DNA of 64,000 nucleotides, taken from contig CM067372.1 in the NCBI GenBank assembly GCA_034401795.1, forward strand, positions 19,247,924 through 19,311,923, written 5' to 3'. This DNA is from Chaetoderma sp. LZ-2023a. Lineage: Eukaryota > Mollusca > Caudofoveata > Chaetodermatida > Chaetodermatidae. The notes beneath the pieces were generated by a model. The model had not been told where the DNA came from. It worked only from the letters and a program-made list of their open reading frames with translations, and did no database searches. Below, piece after piece: positions 35,457-44,124 of the stretch. Position 1 is the first letter of the stretch. Each line of letters starts with the position of its first letter. The position numbers and the translations under genes are program-made.

Positions 35457-36419
35457 TTAGATGGACGTCACGTAAGTTGGCCCCGACAACAGATAACCAA
35501 GTTTAGAAGAGACTGCTGTCGGGCCGGAACCTCTCACAATATGATCTCCTACTATAGACCAATAATAGTGTGCACCGATAAGAACTAAGATCGCGTCCAT
35601 ATCTGTATGTGTGCATGAATATGCGAGTTTTAACTCTTGTAGGTAGGGCAAATCGAGTACAGATTTTTTAACATAGTTTTTGAGTGGTGTGGAGATTTTA
35701 GGAACTTCTAGGGCGCTAATGTCCATGTCATTTGAATCATCAACTGTATGTAACATGAAGCTAGTGATTGGCAATGATCGTAATCCTGTATTTCCGCCAA
35801 AAGCAGAAATCTGAACAGTCTCCATGTCATGACATTTTAGGCTTAACATGTCTGCAGCTTTCTGCGTAATAAAGAAACATTGCGCACCTTCGTCGAACAA
35901 GATAATGACAGTAGCTGAATCTTGTCCATTTGAAATATTTCCCACCACTGTTTTTAATAGGACATGTCCATTTAGTCTTGCTAGGGAAATCTTGGTATCA
36001 TCCGTTGATGTGTGTTTTCCTACGATGTTGTTGGATGCAGCTGGCGTTGGTGTATGGGTGCCAGACTTTGATTCATTACACAGAGAGGTGTGGTGTTTGC
36101 GCTGGCAAATACGACACCTATACTTAGATTTGCAATCAGCTGCGCGGTGTTTGCCTAGGCAGTTGACACATAAGCGGTCTCGCACTACAATTTGATAGCG
36201 TTTATGCTTATCAGAAATGACCTGGCAATCCCCTGATGTATGCGATCCCTTTGCAGAACGCGCACTGTATAGGGCGTTCCTTTGTGAAACTCGACACTGT
36301 CTGATTACGGATCTCCGTTTTACGAAGGGAATGAGAGGAACGTGTGTGGAAGGCTGCTGTGGAATGTGTACCTCCATTATAGTCCACGGCCTCGATGAGG
36401 TCACAAGCCTACATGGCAT
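35457..36419 (-). pseudogene. BEL/Pao zinc knuckles and aspartic protease
   Basis: 320 open codons. CVNCLGKHRAADC and CRICQRKHHTSLC form two CCHC knuckles for RNA binding. VIILFDEGAQCFFITQKAADML is the protease region. Its active-site triplet reads DEG where D[S/T]G is expected, a substitution that should abolish catalysis. Downstream the frame reaches GSGPTAVSSKLGYLLSG, the typical end of the BEL protease linker. Confidence 0.9.
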
Positions 36420-37269
36420 CTATTTCCTTCTGAAGTGAGGATATTAACCCTTTAATGTCCCATTCATTGTTACCGTGTTCTCTGGTCATTTGTCCTCGAA
36501 TGGCTGGCGGAAGTTTATCTAGAATGACAGGAACTAACAAGTCCCCATAAGTGTCCTCTGTTTTGCCTAATCTAGCAAGACCACGAATAAAAGATTCCAG
36601 CCGGTCATTGAAATCACGCAGAGAATTTAGAGAATTTTCAGGCCTACGCAGCTCCCACAATGCCTCATGTATGCGCTTACTATTTTGTGAGACTGTCCAT
36701 AAGGAATACGCAGCAAATCCATGGCGTGTGTGTAATTACTGTCCGTTAAAGACAAACCATTTATTGCTCTAGCGGCTTCACCTACGACCTGTGCACGGAG
36801 ATATTGAAACTTCTGTACGTTTGTTAATCCATCGTCCATGTCAATTGCTGATCTAAATGTGGTATGAAATTCAAGCCATTCTAGTATGTCACCATCAAAC
36901 TTCTTGAGCGCTAATTTTGGCAAATTAATATTCTTTTTCTGATTCGAAGGGTTAAACGTGACATCTGAATTAGGATTGTCAACTGGAGTAAATCTAAGAC
37001 TTACTTGTCTTTCACACTTGATCAGTTGTTCTTTACTCTGGGTGATGTAATCGTCCGCTTCCGTGAGAAATTGTTCCACATCGCCATCCGTCCACCTCAG
37101 TAATGGCACCGAGCTTGTCACTATAAGTACTGAGTGCGGCGACGATAGTATCATGATCTTCATCATCGAGCACAGCTTTAGCAATTATGTCACGAATTTT
37201 ATTTTGCTGTTTTGTAATTTGTCCACGATACACTCATCTTACTTTAACTAGCCTTGATTTCTCTGCCAT
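36409..37269 (-). pseudogene. gag: BEL/Pao Gag
   Basis: The start codon is at 37269 on the minus strand (MAEKSRLVKVR), followed by an in-frame TGA after 11 codons. The coding then passes through three frames. Recognisable blocks are LPKLALKKFDGDILEWLEFH, NVQKFQYLRAQVVGEAARAI and MDLLRIPYG (36627-37184), then ENSLNSLRDFNDRLESFIRG and ILDKLPPAIRG (36409-36660). This is the standard BEL/Pao capsid-like domain. Confidence 0.9.
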
Positions 37270-37279
37270 AATTAACTAA

Positions 37280-37297
37280 TCCTGGTTACGGCACCAA
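37280..37297 (-). promoter_or_regulatory. BEL/Pao primer-binding site
   Basis: On the minus strand TGGTGCCGTAACCAGGAT begins three bases after the 5' LTR. Its complement ends in CGGCACCA and resembles the tRNA-Phe 3' end imperfectly. The tRNA identity is uncertain. Confidence 0.6.
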
Positions 37298-37299
37298 CA

Positions 37300-37520
37300 T
37301 GTAGGGGATTAATCCCACATAGAAACAGGTTGGAATATGGCGTGAGAAGGTACAGAAACGCTATACTAGTTACTTCAAGTGCTAAATCTGAACTGGCTTT
37401 ATTATACATAAAATAACTAAGCTCACTCTCTCTATCTACAGCTGAGACCTGATTGGTTAAAGGTCAAACATGCAGCAATGAGTAGGATTAGATTACTATG
37501 ATTATTAAGCATCTCCAACA
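37300..37520 (-). repeat. BEL/Pao 5' LTR
   Basis: 221 bp, starting TGTTGGAGAT and ending CCCCTACA on the minus strand. It matches 19593-19820 almost throughout. Differences include a G run and several substitutions, many more per base than between the gypsy LTRs, consistent with BEL being the older insertion. Confidence 0.92.
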
Positions 37521-37812
37521 ACGACAGTCCAGGAAGGAGTCAACGTTGAAAGATCAAGAGATAGTGGAGAAAAGATTCTAGCCTTCATGGATGGGAAATC
37601 TGTGGGAGAGTTCACCTTCCGTAAAGTAGATAGAGCAGTGACACTTGATTCAAGATCTGTTGTCAAGATCAAAAGAGAATCTGTGAAGGTCGATCCACAG
37701 TTGATAGTTTGATAGTTTGATTGATGGGAGATTGATAACTGTTGGTGAGCGTTAGAAAGATCTACCATCACTGTTCAAATATGGACTCTGTAGTCACCCA
37801 CCTGCACTATGG
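37521..37812 (+). pseudogene. XPG-type transposase family, copy A (right part)
   Basis: Continuation of copy A after the BEL insertion. Removing one 5-bp target duplication brings the two sides back into one reading frame at VANDMT / VQEGVN. The part reads VERSRDSGEKILAFMDG, FTFRKVDRAVTL and VKVDPQL, then after a stop LFKYGLCSHPPALW, all blocks of the family between the GGLT motif and the nuclease module. It ends at a GGAT microsatellite, so the C-terminal nuclease module is missing. Confidence 0.8.
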
Positions 37813-37895
37813 ATGGATGGATGGATGGATGGACGGACGGACGGGCGGGCGGGCGGGGGGGGGGGGGGCGGGCGGGCGGGCGGGCGGGCGGCGGG
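37808..37895. repeat. (GGAT)n-(GGGC)n-poly(G) microsatellite
   Basis: GGAT run passing into GGAC, GGGC, a G homopolymer and more GGGC. It marks the right break of copy A. Confidence 0.95.
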
Positions 37896-38318
37896 ATATT
37901 TAGGCGTATAGGGGTCCACGGTGCAATGCATCTTAAACAGATCTTAATACGTGGGCTGACTACCGGCCCCTAACTTACCTTCTGACTCTCACGGTCAGGA
38001 GTCAGGATACTAGTGAGCAATGAGTAGAACGGTGGTAGTCGATGTGACCAAACATAAGGTCCTCTGTAAAAGCTAGGCGACTTCAACTCATGTCCTGTTG
38101 CTAATTAAAAATCACTCCACAGCAATGCCACCGATGACATGGACAACATTCTGCTCAAGAAGGCATCGTAAGGTTGTAAAAAGGGGGGGGGGGGGGGGAC
38201 ATTTGCAGTAACAAAATTACACCCAGTCGGGTGAACAGACTCCCCTGATTCGTTCGTCAGTAAGGAAAATTGCTCTTATCTCTTGATAGAATGTGTTTCT
38301 GATCTTAATGCAGAAAGT
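37896..38318. repeat. 420-bp direct repeat, copy 1
   Basis: Nearly identical to 39281-39697, starting ATATTTAGGCGTATAGGGG and ending TTAATGCAGAAAGT. It carries an expanded G run at 38184-38199 where copy 2 has only GTGGGGG. No TG..CA ends and no coding, so it is not an obvious LTR. Confidence 0.93.
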
Positions 38319-38455
38319 GGGTGGGTGGGTGGGTGGGTGGATGGATGGGTGGGTGGGTGGGTGGGTGGGTGGGTGGGTGGATGGGTGGGTGGGTGGATGG
38401 GTGGATGGGTGGATGGATGGATGGATGGATGGATGGATGGATAGATAGATAGATG

Positions 38456-38512
<57 letters not shown>
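38318..38512. repeat. (GGGT)n-(GGAT)n-(GATA)n microsatellite
   Basis: Three successive tetranucleotide phases, each one substitution away from the next. The Ser/Ile/Tyr/Pro/Thr-rich minus frames here are artefacts. Confidence 0.96.
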
Positions 38513-38544
38513 AACATACCATCTGATTACATGAATTTATGGCA

Positions 38545-38775
38545 AAATATTAGTATTTATTGACCATCTTTGGTGTATTCAAATGAATTTTACATCCAAA
38601 CCTATATGTTCCCCATGCAAGCTGGTGTCCAGAAACCCTGTTTTAGGATTTTAGATTACCCAAATATGTTGTCTGAGAGGAAAGATATGACAAAATATCG
38701 ATATTTGGCGTCCATATTGGATTTATGCAAATTAGGCATAGTTCCCCATGAGGGATTTCTTAGGACATTTAGTAT
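38545..38775. repeat. Dispersed repeat, partner of 17300-17440
   Basis: About 150 bp that is the reverse complement of 17300-17440. It extends right into sequence not seen in the other copy. Confidence 0.75.
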
Positions 38776-39280
38776 GGTGTTCTGGTGACCTCATAGAAAT
38801 GCACTGTGGTAAAACAAACTGTGTTGCAATTTGTTCCAAGTTGAGTGAAAAATATGGCTAGATTTCCTGGACTAATACGATGAAGATAAGCAAATGAGTA
38901 ATCAATATCTAGGACTTAGACGTCCGAGGTGCGTGAATGCCTATGCCATCACAGATATCATCAAAAAACCACATCTAATGGGCGCGCTTCAGGGCATATG
39001 GCATCGCCAATATAGCGTATGCCCTGAAGCGCTCTTGACTTTATGTAGTGAATGGTATACATGAAATTGAACTTGAGCCCCTGGACAATATATATGAACC
39101 TTAGGCCCGTTTTGTAAGTCGAACTTCCTTCGCGCCGCGCTAATGACCACTGGTTGATTTATGTCGTGGACTCTGTCATTTTCAGGCAGATTTAGCTGGC
39201 ACGGCACAAGAGAAGTTCGACTTATCAATCGGGCCTTATATATCCATATGGGTTGACCAGCGCAAAACTGATAGCAAATA
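38776..39280. other. Spacer with hairpin and MITE
   Basis: No gene. It contains a perfect 17-bp-arm hairpin (GCGCTTCAGGGCATATG, 38984-39000 with 39016-39032) and the Harbinger-like MITE listed separately. Confidence 0.7.
39101..39238. mobile_element. Small MITE, Harbinger-like
   Basis: Inverted ends GGCCCG...GTAAGTCGAACTTC and GAAGTTCGACTTATC...CGGGCC enclose about 130 bp. Each end is flanked by TTA, fitting the TWA target preference of PIF/Harbinger elements. No coding capacity. Confidence 0.65.
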
Positions 39281-39697
39281 AGATATTTAGGTGTATAGGG
39301 GTCCACGGTGCAATGCATCTTAAACAGATCTTAATACGTGGGCTGACTACTGGCCCCTAACTTACCTTCTGACTCTCACGGTCAGGAGTCAGGATACTAG
39401 TGAGCAATGAGTAGAACGGTGGTAGTCGATGTGACCAAACATAAGGTCCTCTGTAAAAGCTAGGCGACTTCAACTCATGTCCTGTTGCTAATTAAAAATC
39501 ACTCCACAGCAATGGCACCGATGACATGGACAACATTCTGCTCAAGAAGGCATCGTAAGGTTGTAAAACGTGGGGGACATTTGGAGTAACAAAATTACAG
39601 CCAGTCGGGTAAACAGACTCCCCTGATTCGTTCGTCAGTAAGGAAAATTGCTCTTATCTCTTGATAGCATGTGTTTCTGATCTTAATGCAGAAAGTA
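39281..39697. repeat. 420-bp direct repeat, copy 2
   Basis: Partner of 37896-38318, offset about 1384 bp. After the shared GCAGAAAGT it leads into the CCAACTGG tract rather than the GGGT run. Confidence 0.93.
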
Positions 39698-39711
39698 TGT
39701 GCAAACTGACC

Positions 39712-39812
39712 AACTGATCAACTTGCCAATTCATCAACTGGCCAACTGATCAACTGGCCAACTGGCCAACTGGCCAACTGGCCAACTGGTCAACTGAGCA
39801 ACTGGCAAACAC
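39712..39812. repeat. CCAACTGG 8-bp tandem repeat
   Basis: Imperfect tandem CCAACTGG / TCAACTGG / TCAACTTG units, about a dozen copies. Confidence 0.9.
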
Positions 39813-40249
39813 AGTTACATTTACGAATAAAATCCGATCACATGTTCTAATTGGTATCTTACATCAATCATGCAGACCTCGCAGATCACACAGTCATCAA
39901 GCGACAATTTGTTTCAGGGCGTGGCATCGGTGATGTTGATATGGCGGTCTTGGCATGCTGAAAAACAGAGAGGTACCGGGGATATACAGCCGATAAATCC
40001 AAGAAGCAAATTAGCTATAAATACATTTCCAACCCAACCTGTGACTAGTTAAATTACAGGCAGAATATATATGTGAAAGGTCAAATTATTGCAGAGCTTG
40101 GCTTTTGACAGTACATGAGTAATGGCCACACTAGGAAAGAGTAGGCCGATGTAAAAATAGCAAACGTAATTATCTACATTTTTTCTAATTGTGAAACCTT
40201 AGCCAAGCAATTATAATGTTTCTACGCCTGTTAATGTTGTAGTTTCGGT
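39813..40249. other. Spacer, nothing recognised
   Basis: A 60-codon plus frame at 39870-40052 has no domain. No element ends seen. Confidence 0.5.
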
Positions 40250-40350
40250 CGGCAGCAGCGGTGGCGGCGGTGGTGGTGGTGGTGGCAGTGATATTTTTGT
40301 TGTTGCCACTGATGCCATTGCCGTTGTCGCCGCCGCCGCCGCCACCGCCG
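40250..40350. repeat. GGC/GTG/GCC triplet-rich tract
   Basis: Imperfect GGTGGC then GCCGCC triplets, giving Ala- or Pro-rich frames on both strands. Treated as simple sequence. Confidence 0.8.
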
Positions 40351-40569
40351 CCGCTGTCGCCGCCGTCGCCATCTGTAGTGGTAGTAGTGCGATTGCCGTC
40401 GTCCCCGCTGCAGCCACCGTTACTCGTTACTCCCGCGGTCTCAGCTCAGTGCCCGGTTCCTCAGCTACTGGTGCTGTTACTTCTATCGATAACACACTGT
40501 TACATATACTCTATCTCTTCTGCTTTTACTGTAGACTCTACCTAATGTAATTGCTTCCGAAGGTACGAT

Positions 40570-40975
40570 TGCTCCTGCTGCTGAACCCGCAACTGTTTCT
40601 GCTGCTTCTTCTGCTGGTCCTGTCGCTGTTTCTCCTGCTGCTGGTGGTCCTGTCGCTGTTTCTGCTGCTGCTTCTGGTCCTGCAGCTGTTTCTGCTGCTG
40701 CTTCTTCTGGTCCTGCAGCTGTTTCTGCAGCCGCTGCTGCTGCTGGGCACCGCAGCTGTTTCTGCTGCTGCTGCTGGTCCTGCAACTGTTTCTGCTGCTG
40801 CTGCTGGTGGTGGTGGTCCTGTAGCTGTTTCGGCTGCTGCTGCTGCTGCTGCGGTGGCGGCTGCTGCTGCTGCTGCTGGTGGTCCTGCAACTGTTTCTGC
40901 TGCTGCTTCTGGTGGTCCTGTAGCTGTTTCTGCTGCTGGTATGATGATGATGATGATGATGGTTGTGGCGGTGGT
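40570..40975. repeat. CTG-rich minisatellite
   Basis: Imperfect 27-36-bp units built from CTGTTTCTGCTGCTG and GGTCCTGCAG. Unit lengths are mostly multiples of three, so frames stay open on both strands: Leu/Val-rich on plus, and Gln-rich, Ala-rich or Ser-rich on minus. The minus QQQKQLQDQ pattern would be a Gln-rich coiled coil if translated. No splice signals or flanking conserved domain support an exon. Confidence 0.8.
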
Positions 40976-42098
40976 GGTGATTGTGGTGGCGTTGATGATT
41001 GAAATCCTTATATGTTCCATGCATTCACTTTTAGCACAGACATTCCTGTAACTGAGAAATTATCTGAAAGCAATCTTTTATCTGCGGCCCATCAGACATG
41101 GTCTCTTTACTTACATCAGGTGTATGTTTATGGATACTTAAATCCAGGTGCTAATGTCTCTGCTGACAAGGTGCAATCATTACCGAGATTGCTGCCAAGA
41201 AATACCAACCCTCCGTAATAGCTACAGACAGCCATTAGTAAATCTGTTTTGTAACCATAGGGTATTCAAATGTAGCAATAACCACGGAAATAGATAAACA
41301 TACACAGATGTTCGGCGCCATTATTTACGCAAAGTGTCTAGCAGTTTAGTGTTGATAATTCACGAACTCTTTGTTAATCTAAAGTCATCGATTATGTAAA
41401 GTGGGTTCATAATAAATCACGATTTACTTTGCTGATTTTCCATGTTCGATTCAATGGCGAACGCATTATTACTTTATTTCATTCAGAACAATGTTAAATC
41501 TAATTTTGACTGGATTGTGTTAATTGTGGAATGTGGGACTGTTTGCGATTTACGTCATTATGCGCTATGAAGCTATGCCAAACATGGATAATAACTGCCA
41601 GTTAAGTAATAAAACCACGATTTTATTGTAAGTTATACATCGCAGCATTCCGATATTCATCACCGACACGAGACCGGCAGGTATGGCGAAGCAACGATAC
41701 AATACTATTTGCTCAATGTTGGTGGGGTATGGGGTGTGTGTGGGGGTGGGCGGGTGCAGGGGTATTTGAGCACTATCTCCCAGGATTCAGTGTTGGCGGG
41801 ATATCGGAGTATAATTTGGCGATAGTATGAAACAGTTATTCAAATCAGTCCTTGCGTCATTAACCTATAGCAGCATGATTTCATTTTATCACACAAGATC
41901 TTTGACGTATTCAATCTCATGAACAAAACGTTGCTTACATATTCTATATGGGCTGGGGTCACATGAACAGAGGTGTCTGAGAGGACTTTTGGGACATTGC
42001 TTAAAGTCGAGGACAAAGTCTTAACTTGTGAAAATCAATGAAGCAATTGGCATGCTGTATATATTAGTCATGGTCAAAATACGGTGTCCAGATATAGA
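40976..42098. other. Intergenic, nothing supported
   Basis: A 68-codon plus frame at 41012-41218 is unfamiliar. The rest is AT-rich with no recognisable element end. Confidence 0.5.
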
Positions 42099-42099
42099 T

Positions 42100-42446
42100 T
42101 TAAAGGTGCATCGTCAAACGAGAATGCTTGAAAAGAAAATTGTTATAATTGTATTCTTTTATAGGCTTAAATTATGTGTCTATATGTAATGAAACGAAAT
42201 AAATTTTAACATATGATGATTTCATTCCATATAGATTAATGTAATTGTTTAGGTTGTGAAATTGAAATAGAGGCTCGTGCCTCTATTTCAATTTCGCAGC
42301 TTAAAGAATTATATTAATCTATATGGAATGAAATCATCATATGTTAAGATTTATTTCGTTTCATTACATGTAGGTTTAAGCTTCTAAAAGTATATAATTT
42401 AAACAATTTTATTTTCAGTAATTATGCTGTGAATATGCACCTTTAA
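42100..42446. mobile_element. Palindromic MITE (AAGGTGCAT family), copy 1
   Basis: Near-perfect foldback centred at about 42272. The arms include GAAATAGAGGC at the loop and CATATGATGATTTCATTCC further out, and end in AAAGGTGCAT / ATGCACCTTT. TTAA sits at both outer edges (42100-42103 and 42443-42446), which would suit a piggyBac-type target, although TTTAAA could also be part of the arms. A related copy is at 62467-62800. Confidence 0.85.
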
Positions 42447-43530
42447 AACAGTATATGAACTGCTATGAATTTGGAGTTGGTAACACACATATGTTTATAT
42501 ACAACATAATGACATCTTACATATGACCTGGTCACAAAACACTGTAAGCAATACATGTTGGCTCTATCTGACACCCTCGTCAGCTCAATCAGGTGTGTCA
42601 AACACTGATCTATGTAAAGAACAAAGCGAATCAGTTAGTACGTCTTGGCTAAGTTTGAGAAATTACAATTGGTCAAATCCATTACATTTATGACTATAAC
42701 TGATTCGCTAATATATAGTATTATAGTGCGATTTCTCAAACTTAGTATACCTACTGACTTTGCAATATGATTAATTAACAGACTTATCCAAATGCTCTAA
42801 ACTGTGTATACGGTCGACATGTATTTGTCTGGCATGTAGGAACACCGGGAAATGAGTAAGTTCGACAAAACATAGCTTACAAATGTCAAATCAACATTAC
42901 ACCGTATCATAAATAATATCTTGATATGTAATATAACGTTGAAATTCCATCTATCGAATATCGGCGCAAAGAGGAATTAACCGAATACTTCACTCCTGGA
43001 GACGACATTAGAATATGGCAGATTCCAGACAAAGAAAATACGCGAAGTGTGGCTAACGGTTGCAACACGCGCCAACAATAATGTTGACGCGTAGCAGATC
43101 TGCTCAGATACACAGCCAGGGGCATACCGAGGTCCTACTGATATTGTCTGCCATGTCAGTTGCAAACATTGTAACTAGCTGTGCGTTCTCCTCGTATAGA
43201 CCTCGTTATCTTCGTGGTATATATACGTACAATAATCTTCCAAGTAATCTACTGCTTCCAACAGGAATATGTTACATAACGACGGTATATACAAGTTAGA
43301 ACAAACAGCCAGGATGCGAACATTTGCGTTCTGTGGATTTGATTATTCGCCACGTGTGTTGGCAGTCCTATGCCGGAACAATCGACCGAAGCTTCAAGGT
43401 ATGCTTGACAGGTGCTGATGGAATTTTGAAATCGCTTCATGGCCTTGATTCATCCCGAGGGTTTTCGACAATATTTTGCTTTTCAAGGCTAGAATAACAT
43501 TAACAAACCTGGACTAGATTTCTTAAATCT
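42447..43530. other. Intergenic with interleaved inverted motifs
   Basis: No gene. GCGAATCAGTTA (about 42627) and TAAGTTTGAGAAAT (about 42651) recur inverted at about 42699 and 42730, in an interleaved rather than nested order. Confidence 0.55.
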
Positions 43531-43770
43531 GTCTCACACTAGGAGACCATTTCCATGGGAGTAGATGGAAGTATGTGCGGATGATTGAGAGCGTGAAATA
43601 GTCGCTAATAGTCTAGTCGTAGTAGCCAGTTTTGGTGGGTCAACCTAGACAAAATTCCCACCTAAATCTTTTTTGTGTCATTCGATATGTAAGGTCACCC
43701 AGAAGCACATATTAAAAATCCCCATAGATCCCTTTTGGGCGGAACTTTTGGCGAGGGTTTGAATTTGAGC
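43531..43770. repeat. Left terminal inverted repeat of the copy B element
   Basis: Outer block TCTCACACTAGGAGACC and inner block GACAAAATTCCCACCT through GGGTTTGAATTTGAG, both matched in reverse complement at the right end. Confidence 0.75.
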
Positions 43771-44124
43771 ATGTTTTTATTTTCTTCTCAAACCACTTTT
43801 ATAGATATCTTAAATCTATGTTCACGATCTTCTTTAAAATCATATCTAACATCTCATTTGTCGTATTACCCTTAATAATACATTGTTAAGGTATCTCATG
43901 ATAGATTTAATTTGAATTTGAATTTGAATATCTAGTTGTTAATAATTTAAATTATATTTGTTCCAGGGTAAATTTAGAAAACTCGTTATCAAGTAAATCA
44001 AACGTCATCTATGCGAAGTCATAATTATACAGAGTGTGTATAATGACTTGACTTCATTCTTCTTGAAACAATATAAAATACACATCGTGGTCATATTCAT
44101 TTCAACACGAGTATCATTGATACG
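43771..44124. other. 5' leader of the copy B gene
   Basis: AT-rich, non-coding stretch between the left TIR and the first ATG. No promoter can be assigned. Confidence 0.5.

Larger units (their letters stand above)
19593..37520 (-). mobile_element. BEL/Pao LTR retrotransposon, interrupted by a gypsy element
   Basis: Minus-strand element with LTRs of about 225 bp at each end. Its host-site reading frame (copy A) continues on the far side. Flanks ATGAC (left) and ACGAC (right) fit a 5-bp target duplication with one change. Its 3' portion is split by the 11.6-kb Ty3/gypsy insertion at 20020-31641. Without that insertion it would be about 6.3 kb. The internal order is Gag, zinc knuckles, protease, RT, RNase H, integrase and DUF5641-like tail, as in BEL/Pao. 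Many frameshifts and stops make it inactive. Confidence 0.92.

Noticed and set aside
37896..39697. LTR pair of a further retroelement
   Set aside because: The repeats do not start TG or end CA, no primer-binding site or polypurine tract is seen, and the interior has no retroelement coding.
40483..41051. Gln-, Ala-, Ser- or Leu-rich open frames on both strands
   Set aside because: CTG-type simple sequence keeps most frames open. No splice sites, domain or flanking exon support a Gln-rich protein.
42627..42760. Foldback MITE between 42627 and 42760
   Set aside because: The inverted motifs are interleaved (a b a' b') rather than nested, so they cannot form one simple hairpin. Listed only as a curiosity in the spacer.
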